Shown: positions 56,935 to 64,000 of the stretch, one piece after another | How positions within the stretch are numbered: position 1 is the stretch's first letter | Layout of the letters: each line of letters starts with the position of its first letter | Source: Panulirus ornatus | Lineage: Eukaryota; Arthropoda; Malacostraca; Decapoda; Palinuridae | Direction: 5' to 3' | NCBI RefSeq assembly: GCF_036320965.1 | Contig: NC_092249.1 | Coordinates: 2,037,614-2,101,613, forward strand | DNA length: 64,000 nucleotides | Translations under genes and position numbers: made by a program | Notes under the pieces: model-generated | Told to the model about the DNA's origin: nothing | The model's input: only the letters and a program-made list of their open reading frames with translations | Database searches by the model: none

Positions 56935-57095
56935 CCTCCTTTACCGCCGACCAACCAGTTAAAAGTCCCACACCATCCAACAACCAATTAAACCAACCTC
57001 CCCAACCAATCAAACCACCGAGAGCCTACCAACCAAACTAAACCAACCAACAACCCAATCAAACCAACTAACTAACCTCCCAACCAGACCACTGG
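56935..57095. repeat. CCAA-rich imperfect repeat
   Basis: Dense 'ACCAA(C/T)CA' and 'CAACCAATTAAACC' motifs without a strict period. Decayed simple repeat. Confidence 0.7.
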
Positions 57096-57110
57096 GTGCT
57101 CCAGGAAGCG

Positions 57111-57134
57111 TGTGTGTGTGTGTGTGTGTGTGTG
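57111..57134. repeat. (GT)n microsatellite
   Basis: Twelve GT units. Confidence 0.95.
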
Positions 57135-57599
57135 GTGGAACCAGGTAGCAACGCGAACCCCCGCGGATAATCTTCGACTTCAGGGGCTTTGGCAACCTCG
57201 TACCTACCAAGCAAGCAGCATTCGCTCTGCCACACTCCCTCCCAAGCCTTGCTGCTTCGTCCAATGCCGTCAACCTCCACCCTCCCCCACACCAACACAG
57301 AGCAACGGACGCAACTCGGATCAACCCCACAAGAAACAGTCGTGGGTTTTCGGGGGCGATATATATATACAATGGGAGAGGAGAGGCGAAATGAAACTAC
57401 CTTAGAAGATCCGGGCGTTTTTGTGGATGTCTCCTGTATCCCAGAGGATGTGAATTATCACGAATTCGTTCGGATCTTCGTGTCTTTACTTTCCCTTGTG
57501 GCCTCCAGCAAGCAACAGCTATTCTATCATCAGGATGAACAGCCCATATGATCATGTACATCATCTGGTCTACAAACACCCTCAACAACCATTTCTATG

Positions 57600-57765
57600 A
57601 GTTCTGCCGTAATCTATGACCTTTCTAAAGACTCCTTGTAGCCCAAGGCTATGACACCACCAGTAGCAGGGTAATGTAGACTCCTTTTGGGGTGCTCGCA
57701 CAAGTGACCTTCTCACTCGTGGTGTAACCCCCCGTGCAGGTGGAGTCCGGTAGTAACAAGGACAC
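57600..57765. repeat. dispersed repeat family R4
   Basis: 'CAGTAGCAGGGTAATGTAGAC' to 'TGGAGTCCGGTAGTAACA' parallels 43850-43975 and 63180-63320. Confidence 0.6.
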
Positions 57766-58258
57766 TCATCACCAAGTGTAGACTCACCAATGTGATCAGG
57801 TCCCACGAATATTCCACAACCCACATGAACTCATGTGGTGATCAAAACCCATATGATGAATCGGGTACAGAAATATGCCTTTCAAGGGGATCTCAAAAGC
57901 AAAAAATATAGATATATATACGTAGAGCATCGTAAAATAGCATCAAGCTAACCAGTCCTTCACTCCACCACACACTATACCACATATCCTCAACTCTAAA
58001 ATTTTCTATCTTATGTTTCTCCGTACCGCCCCTCCCTCCCTTACCCTCGTAACCACCCAATAAGGAACAAAATAACCCGAAGTCACTCTAAAATAGCGGT
58101 TTTAACCTAATTTGTTTCGCTGCGGCCCATCGCTCACAACCCGGGACCGTGAAACGAGGAAGACTTGAAAAGCATTTCTTTTACATTCCCTCCACCTCAA
58201 TCTCTACGCAATACGTGCGTTCTTATTGCTTTTTTTTTTTTAGCTCACTGAGATGGAT
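57766..58258. other. intron sequence, nothing recognised
   Basis: No coding or repeat signal beyond a T-run just before the 21-bp array. Confidence 0.4.
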
Positions 58259-58512
58259 GTAGGGTCGTACCGTCGTGTTAAGGGTCGTACCGTCGTGGCT
58301 AAGGGTCGTACCGTTGTGTCTAAGGGTCGTACTGTCGTACTTAAGGGTTGTACCGTCGTGTCTAAGGGTCGTTTCATCGTGTCTAAGGGTCGTACCGTCG
58401 TGCTCAAGGGTCGTACCGTCGTGCTCAAGGGTCATACCGTCATGCTTAAGAGTCGTAACGTCGTACTCACGTGTCGTACCGTCGTTCTCAAGGGTCGTAC
58501 CGTCGTGCTGAA
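58259..58512 (-). repeat. 21-bp minisatellite, array 2 (reverse orientation)
   Basis: Twelve units with core 'TCAAGGGTCGTACCGTCGT', the reverse complement of the 39.5-kb array. Variant units differ at one to three positions. Both arrays lie in the same host intron, ~19 kb apart, in opposite orientation. Confidence 0.95.
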
Positions 58513-58623
58513 CGAGATAAGACACTAGCAACACAAGAAGTACATTCAACGAACGCAAGTGGCGACTCTAGTCTTCCCCCAGCCCTTCATGAGGCAACAC
58601 GACACTGTTATACTGACCTGCCT

Positions 58624-59306
58624 CTACCACCAGATCTATTCTAACACCAGATCTATTCTAACACCAGATCTATTCTAACACCAGATCTATTCTACCACCA
58701 GATCTATTCTACCACCAGATCTATTCTAACACCAGATCTATTCTACCACCAGATCTATTCTAACACCAGATCTATTCTACCAGCAGATCTATTCTACCAG
58801 CAGATCTATTCTACCACCAGATCTATTCTACCACCAGATCTATTCTACCACCAGATCTATTCTAACACCAGATCTATTCTACCAGCAGATATATTCTACC
58901 AGCAGATCTATTCTACCAGCAGATCTATTCTACCAGCAGATCTATTCTACCAGCAGATCTATTCTACCAGCAGATCTATTCTACCAGCAGATATATTCTA
59001 CCAGCAGATCTATTCTACCAGCAGATCTATTCTACCAGCAGATCTATTCTACCACCAGATCTATTCTACCACCAGATCTATTCTACCACCAGATCTATTC
59101 TACCACCAGATCTATTCTAACACCAGATCTATTCTACCAGCAGATATATTCTACCAGCAGATCTATTCTACCACCAGATCTATTCTACCACCATATCTAT
59201 TCTACCAGCAGATCTATTCTACCACCAGATCTATTCTACTACCAGATCTATTCTACCACCGTATCTAATCTACCACCGTATTTATTCTACCACCATATCT
59301 ATTCTT
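58624..59306. repeat. 17-bp minisatellite, about 40 copies
   Basis: Unit 'CCACCAGATCTATTCTA' with internal AGATCT. Variants ACACC, CAGC and ATATAT occur in blocks, giving a higher-order pattern. The last three to four units decay. 17 bp is not a codon multiple, so no ORF is maintained. Confidence 0.96.
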
Positions 59307-59309
59307 CTG

Positions 59310-59770
59310 ACTTCAAACCTCTATCTGGACCATCAGGCCTCCGTCTATTTATCCCAGCAGTGTTGATTCCTCCCTTCCTCCTTCATCAAACACTACCCAG
59401 CCCCTGCCTCGTACAGGGAACACCCCCACACTACATATTCGTCTACGTCCATCACGTTCCACGTCACTACAAGATTCACCTGACGCGTCCTTCCTGTTGC
59501 CCCTCGAGTCTACAAAATCCTATATCTTCCACAACTACATTACCCACGTCCGAAATTCGCCTTATTTCACAGTAACGTATTGTAAAAAACTTTGTAAATT
59601 CTTTTACATCGTCCAATTGATAGTTCAGTATTCAAGTACTGTATGTATACGGATGGACATATATGTATACATATGTACATATTCATATACATGTACTAGA
59701 AATGTATATGGCCACAGCAGTAACACAGGATCTTCGCTATATAAAGCACTGTTGTTCCTGGCCTCACACA
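59310..59770. other. intron sequence, nothing recognised
   Basis: No supported feature; a short ATACAT-rich stretch at 59645-59700. Confidence 0.4.
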
Positions 59771-59789
59771 ACATCAGGACATCAACAGA

Positions 59790-60385
59790 AACATCACCAA
59801 CAGAACAAACTGACTCACCTGACATCAGTAAATCAACAGAAAACATCAATAACAGAACAAACTGACTCGCCTGACATCGGGACATCAACAGAAACGTCAG
59901 CAACAGAACCAACTGACTTACCTGACATCAGTAAATCAACAGAAAACATCAATAACAGAACAAACTGACTTACCTGACATCGGGACATCAACAGAAAACA
60001 TCAATAACAGAACCAATTGACTCACCTGACGTCGGGACATCAACAGAAACGTCAGGAACAGAACCAATTGACTCACCTGACATCGGGACATCAACAGAGA
60101 CATCAATAACAGAACAAACTGACTCGCCTGACATCGGGACATCAACAGAAAACATCAATAACAGAACAAACTGACTCGCCTGACATCGGGACATCAACAG
60201 AAAACATCAATAACAGAACCAATTGACTCACCTGACATCAGGACATCAACAGAAAACATCAATAACAGAACCAATTGACTCATCTGACGTCGGGACATCA
60301 ACAGAGACATCAATAACAGAATCAATTGACTCACCTGACATCGGGACATCAACAGAGACATCAATAACAGAACCAACGGACTCAC
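59790..60385 (-). repeat. 51/52-bp minisatellite containing a 5' splice site
   Basis: Eleven to twelve units with 'CTCACC' or a variant at 59814, 59865, 59917, 59969, 60021, 60072, 60123, 60175, 60227, 60279, 60330 and finally 60381, the authentic exon donor. On the coding (minus) strand the repeat reads 'TGATGTC' then 'CGATGTCAGGTGAGTC', identical or nearly so to the real junction 'GACGTCAG|GTGAGTC'. Counting the real site there are six CAG|GTGAGT, two CAG|GTAAGT, three CAG|GCGAGT and one CAG|ATGAGT. The array evidently arose by amplification of the exon edge plus intron. Confidence 0.92.
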
Positions 60386-60587
60386 CTGACGTCAGTGCTG
60401 ACGAGCTGGGTCCTCCGCAAGATGGCGCGCGCCTGGGAGTTGGTGATGTTTCTCATGGACTCGTTGTTCACGCTCAGGATGAAGTCACCGGCGTGGAGAC
60501 GCCCGTCCTTGTGAACGGCGCCGTTCCTCACTAGGGAGGAGATGACCACGCCGTTCACCCCCTGGTCGACCACCTCGATGTTCACGC
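60386..60587 (-). CDS. Patj: Patj/MPDZ exon: PDZ6-like domain core
   Basis: A 202-nt exon (2 + 66 codons + 2), acceptor CCCCCCGGCAG, donor GTGAGT. It encodes VNIEVVDQGVNGVVISSLVR, then NGAVHKDGRLHAGDFILSVN and NESMRNITNSQARAILRRTQ. In MPDZ PDZ6 the family sequence is GLGMIVRSIIHGGAISRDGR, then GDCILSINEES and TNAQARAMLRR, so the 'TNxQARA(I/M)LRR' helix is diagnostic of PDZ6. The first residue of helix B is Asn rather than His, as in vertebrate PDZ6, so class I binding is not assured. The adjoining 'ADQLG|VNIEV' replaces the usual GLGF loop with QLGV. 60 of 66 codons end in G or C. Reading past the donor meets TGA at once (AGG TGA), so retention or decoy-donor use truncates the protein. Confidence 0.94.
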
Positions 60588-60626
60588 CTGCCGGGGGGGG
60601 AACGAGCGAGGGGGGCCCTCGGTGAG

Positions 60627-60717
<91 letters not shown>

Positions 60718-60783
60718 AATTTTTCAATGTGGCGACGACAAAATAAAAAGGTATTTCACACACAGGTGGTGCGGTTCGCTTAC
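60588..60783 (-). other. Patj: 196-bp intron with (CT)n upstream of the acceptor
   Basis: Donor GTAAGC; acceptor CCCCCCCCGGCAG. On the coding strand positions 60714-60630 are a pure (CT)n of about 42 units ending ~40 nt before the acceptor, an outsized polypyrimidine tract. The intron is otherwise minimal. Confidence 0.9.
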
Positions 60784-60927
60784 CCAGCTGGTCGGCGCCC
60801 TTCTTGATCTTGATGGCGGTCTCCAATTCCTTGGGGAAGGTGGGGATCTGCGCCGCCCAGCGGGAGAGCTGTGGGGAGGACTGGGGAGTAACGCCTTGAT
60901 CCTCGTCTCCAGACCCACCGCTCATGC
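60784..60927 (-). CDS. Patj: Patj/MPDZ exon: linker and first strand of PDZ6
   Basis: A 144-nt exon (2 + 47 codons + 1), acceptor CTCCCCACCAG|GC, donor CTGG|GTAAGC. It encodes MSGGSGDEDQGVTPQSSPQL, then SRWAAQIPTFPKELETAIKI and KKGADQL, joining through a split Gly codon to VNIEV in the next exon. 'ETAIKIKKGADQLG' aligns with 'RTINIAKGNSSLG', the opening strand of MPDZ PDZ6. The Met at the start of the readable segment is internal: an acceptor precedes it and the phase requires one nucleotide from an upstream exon outside the window. The acidic/Ser-rich portion is interdomain linker. Confidence 0.88.
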
Positions 60928-61800
60928 CTGGTGGGGAGATGGGTGAATACAAGACCCATGGGTAAGGTGCGGATGGGAGTGAGTGACTCAGTCAATTGGA
61001 GATATACAGGTCAATGGGTAAATCACGGATGGGTAAAATAATAATGAGGGGTTTCGGGAAGAATGAGGAGAAATGAGTGTCAGAGGGACCATACTAAACC
61101 ATTGGGTAACTCATGGACGAGTGAGGAATGTGGTTAATGAGTGTTAAGGTCACAGAGCGACTGTCTTACCTCACAACCAGCCTCTGCAAAAATGAGAGAA
61201 AAATATATCAAGCATTAAATGATAATTATGAGAAATATGAGCACCAATGAGGGAACAAGACGCTCAGAAAGATGACTGACAAGCGACACACAATGAGGAA
61301 TCAGGATAGACACGTTACACTCAAAGGTCGAGCATGAGAGAGTTGAGAATTAAATGATTTATCAATACTCATAAAAATGTCTCCCATCACACGTACTTCT
61401 CATTACGTATTTCAGCATGAAGCCCAAGCTAACAGCAGACAACTAAACTAGCCGTTGACCTCATAATGAGAAGTCAAACAAGCACCATTGGAGGAAATAA
61501 AGTTATTTCTTTTTTTTTACATAAACAAGCAATAAACCCATATACAATGTGTCTAAAGCAGAGCACACAAAACAAGGACAAAATACAGTTGTCTACACCA
61601 AAACAAACAACACAAGAAAAGTGATAAACAACAAAAAATACACGAAAAGAACAACATAAAGTTGTCTACACCAAAACAAACAACATAAGGACAAGACAAA
61701 CACTTGCAGAGGCCAGAACAAACAACTGGTAAACAAGATAAAGTTGTCTACACCTAAACTAACCCCACAAATAATTCCTGAAATCCTCCAGTGAGGCTCA
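60928..61800. other. intron with degenerate ~75-80-bp repeat
   Basis: Three imperfect units at 61583-61760 contain 'AGTTGTCTACACCAAAACAA' or 'AGTTGTCTACACCTAAACTA'. 60960-61150 has loose 'CATGGGTAA' and 'GGATGGG' repeats. A 14-nt splice-flanked segment at 61170-61183 was rejected as an exon. Confidence 0.5.
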
Positions 61801-61801
61801 G

Positions 61802-62090
61802 CCAATCTCCCACGCCAATCCTAACCTATCGAAAATCCGGACACCAATCGCTATAGCAAACAATACCAATCAGTTTAAGAGATTAGGTAGCCTACCCAGA
61901 GAATCCAATCAGCTTGAGGCTAGACCAATCGATCCCACAGGAAACCAATCGTAAAACACAAGCATATAAAACAACCCATCAGAACATTACCAACCAATCA
62001 AAAAAAAACCGGAAGCCAATCCATCCAAAGACGAAACCAATCGAAGCGGAGACCAATCGGGGCGGTGCTGGGGAGACGAGGGGCGGGGCT
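61802..62090 (+). promoter_or_regulatory. cluster of eleven CCAAT boxes with a GC box
   Basis: CCAAT starts at 61802, 61815, 61844, 61866, 61905, 61925, 61945, 61994, 62016, 62037 and 62053, all on the plus strand and all followed by C. Spacings are 13, 29, 22, 39, 20, 20, 49, 22, 21 and 16 bp, often about two helical turns. GGGGCGGGGC lies at 62080-62089. CCAAT boxes are NF-Y sites and GGGGCGGGG is an Sp-type site (established). A promoter or enhancer is inferred; no TATA box or start site was identified. A decayed ~20-bp minisatellite is the alternative. Confidence 0.5.
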
Positions 62091-62520
62091 TCTGAGGCGG
62101 GAGGGGGGGAGTTTAGGGCGTGGCTGGAGAGGAGGCAGGAGGGCTGGGCGGTAAGTGAAGCCTGGAGAAGAGGGAGGGGAGGTTGAGGAGGGGGAGGAAA
62201 ATATCGGAGGGAGGCGCGATGAGGTGGTGAGGAGGTTCGGGGATGAGGGAGGACAGATGTTAGTGATGAGGGGGAGGTCATTAAGCTGGGGTGATGAGGC
62301 AGTGAAGATGTGAGGTGACTGAGGTGCGCTAACGAGGAGGTTATGAGATGGGCGATGAGGTAATCTGATGAGGGGTTGTAGAGCGGTGAAGACGTGAAGG
62401 GTAAAAAACGAGTCAAAAAAAATGAGGGACGTAAACAGTGTGAGGCGGCTGGCGGCTGCTTAATACAAGCTCAAAATGGTCGCGCTCTTTTTATAAACGC
62501 CTATTACCTCATTCCTCTCA
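62091..62520. other. G-rich, GAGG/GATGAGG-rich stretch
   Basis: Dense 'GGTGATGAGG' and 'GGGAGGGGAGG' motifs on the plus strand from 62100 to 62390. Purine-rich decayed repeat with no coding signal. Confidence 0.45.
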
Positions 62521-62521
62521 C

Positions 62522-62522
<1 letters not shown>

Positions 62523-62565
<43 letters not shown>
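62523..62565. repeat. (AC)n microsatellite
   Basis: Pure dinucleotide tract. Confidence 0.97.
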
Positions 62566-62566
<1 letters not shown>

Positions 62567-62698
62567 CCCCATCATACATAAACAAAGGACAAGCAACGAC
62601 GGGATAAAGTCTCCAACGATATTTTACCGTGACGACAACACAACCATCTTTAAAAGGAAAAAAAAAAAGGAAACAATCTTGGAAGGACGGAAAAAGGT

Positions 62699-62767
<69 letters not shown>
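62699..62767. repeat. (GA)n microsatellite
   Basis: Pure GA tract except one interruption near its left end. Confidence 0.97.
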
Positions 62768-62769
<2 letters not shown>

Positions 62770-62905
62770 CTCGTCTGGTGGGGTAATGGATCGTCGGGGG
62801 GAGGGGGAGGGGGGGGGACTGTTTCTCCCTTCTTAACAGACAAGAACACTGGAGGACCTTGAAGCCAAGCTGCTGTATGATACGTGGGGAGGGGGAGTAT
62901 CATCC

Positions 62906-62908
<3 letters not shown>

Positions 62909-62974
<66 letters not shown>
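62909..62974. repeat. (GA)n microsatellite
   Basis: Pure GA tract, ~140 bp after the preceding one. The same spacing and orientation as the pair at 44.3-44.5 kb may be coincidence. Confidence 0.97.
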
Positions 62975-62980
<6 letters not shown>

Positions 62981-63009
62981 GGAAAAAACCCTGCTCTTAA
63001 AAATCGTTG

Positions 63010-63330
63010 GAGACTCGGCGCTACCATCAGGAGCAGGGAAATGATGGAGTCTCATTTTAGAGTTGAGCGCCCTCTTGACGAAATCTCACTCCCTTGAAAC
63101 AGCTCACGTAATGAGAATCAAAAGATCTTTGATATAAACATCATGATTAACATTCCTGCATGTTCGAAGCTGCGCTCCCATCAGTAGCAGGGAAATGACG
63201 GGCTCCTATGAAGTCGAAATTTCCTCCACTACCTCTCGCTGACACACGATGACAGAACTTCACCGATGGTGTGACTATTTCCTCCACATATGACCGCAGG
63301 GAGGAGGAGTCCGGTAACATCTTGACAATC
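63010..63330. repeat. dispersed repeat family R4, two partial units
   Basis: 'GCGCTACCATCAGGAGCAGG', 'GAAATGATGGAGTCTCA' (63019-63055) and 'GCGCTCCCATCAGTAGCAGG' (63172-63191) begin two partial units. The second ends at 'GGAGTCCGGTAACATC' (63308-63323). Confidence 0.6.
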
Positions 63331-64000
63331 CACGTCCATGTGAACACCCGCACTAAATCAAAACTACCTAACAGATTGAAAATCTAAATCCCTCTAAACT
63401 TACACAAGACTGTAAGATCATACAGGATAATCTTACAGGGGTACACTGGAAGTCAGGAAGTAGAAAAAAATTAATTTACAAGCCAAATGAAATACAAAAA
63501 AAAAGAGATGAAGAAACGATATTGAAACTTACAAAGAGGGAAATGATAGGCCCTATCCATGCAAGGGACATCAAGTCTGAGCCAAACTGATGTATACAAA
63601 TCATCTTCTTACAAAATTACAAACTCGAAACCACAGGAGTGACACCTACATTGACATGTCCCCTGCGTCAAATCCTCCTCCTGCTTTAAGCTTTAAGCTG
63701 GGGATCGATCAGCTGAATAAGCTCCACAAGCTCGATGAAAATCCCGATTGCTTCACCGAAGCCACGAAGAGGAGAAGCTGAAGTCTGGCAACTTAGTATT
63801 CACAACTTGCCACTTCAACTTAAGCCAGGACGGCGACTTGTCATGCACAACTTTGTCCCAACTTAAAACTTTATATACAGAGTCGAGAACAGATACATTT
63901 ACGCCATGTTCTGATAACCTAAAGTTAGTGAACGGATAGGCCTGCCTGTGATGACTGTATAGTACATTCTGAAATGATTGGATAGTACAATACAGTGAGA
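63331..64000. other. sequence at window edge, nothing recognised
   Basis: Small ORFs show no domain. The upstream host exon (PDZ5-PDZ6 linker), needing to end with one nucleotide of a split codon, was not found here. Confidence 0.4.

Noticed and set aside
58624..59306. CRISPR-like regular repeats
   Set aside because: Units are contiguous without unique spacers and the genome is eukaryotic; these are minisatellites.
61170..61183. 14-nt microexon candidate on the minus strand (TTTTTGCAG acceptor, GTAAGA donor)
   Set aside because: To feed the next exon it must leave one nucleotide of a codon; in that phase it contains an in-frame TGA. It cannot be a coding exon of this gene.

Overview
ORGANISM AND CONTENT. 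The window is eukaryotic nuclear DNA, most likely from a decapod crustacean. The evidence is extreme microsatellite density ((GA)n, (AC)n, (AT)n, (TAA)n), a young RTE-like LINE present in more than a dozen copies, repeats with tRNA-like boxes, and an intron-rich host gene with arthropod-like divergence. Species is not determined. No bacterial, viral, rRNA or CRISPR features were found. HOST GENE. One protein-coding gene is supported. It runs on the minus strand through almost the whole window and is an ortholog of the multi-PDZ polarity scaffold Patj/MPDZ (MUPP1). Seven exons join in frame, in transcription order: 60927-60784, 60587-60386 (PDZ6-like), 35022-34894, 24933-23523 (a 470-residue low-complexity linker exon), 14385-14296, 10710-10567 (first half of PDZ7-like) and 6905-6780 (second half). 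Splice sites and phases agree at all six junctions. The gene continues beyond both window ends. A second, identical copy of the 144-nt PDZ7 exon lies at 1654-1511 inside an ~810-bp duplicated segment. LAYOUT. 0-11 kb: exon duplications mixed with many copies and 3'-tail modules of LINE family A; junctions fall inside LINE sequence or at microhomology. 11-39 kb: AT-rich introns with older repeats, two plus-strand LINE copies, and 3' ends of a second LINE family clustered at 20.3-21.6 kb. 39-64 kb: sharply different composition, with eleven (GA/CT)n tracts, several minisatellites (21-bp in two opposite orientations, 51, 32, 23, 17 and 51/52-bp units), a foldback repeat, a CCAAT-box cluster, and the longest LINE copy (46.6-49.4 kb) with an 842-codon ORF. 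The third-position GC of the host exons changes with this boundary: 91% in the PDZ6 exon against 29% and 48% in the two PDZ7 exons. MOST INTERESTING. (1) A 51/52-bp minisatellite abuts the PDZ6 exon and repeats its 5' splice site about a dozen times, so the intron starts with an array of decoy donors. (2) LINE family A and a separate SINE-like family share the same 3'-terminal hairpin, suggesting a LINE/SINE pair. (3) A phase 0-0 half-PDZ exon is duplicated and may be mutually exclusive, lineage-specific, or an assembly artefact. (4) Eleven CCAAT boxes, all in one orientation, lie within ~255 bp upstream of a GC box.
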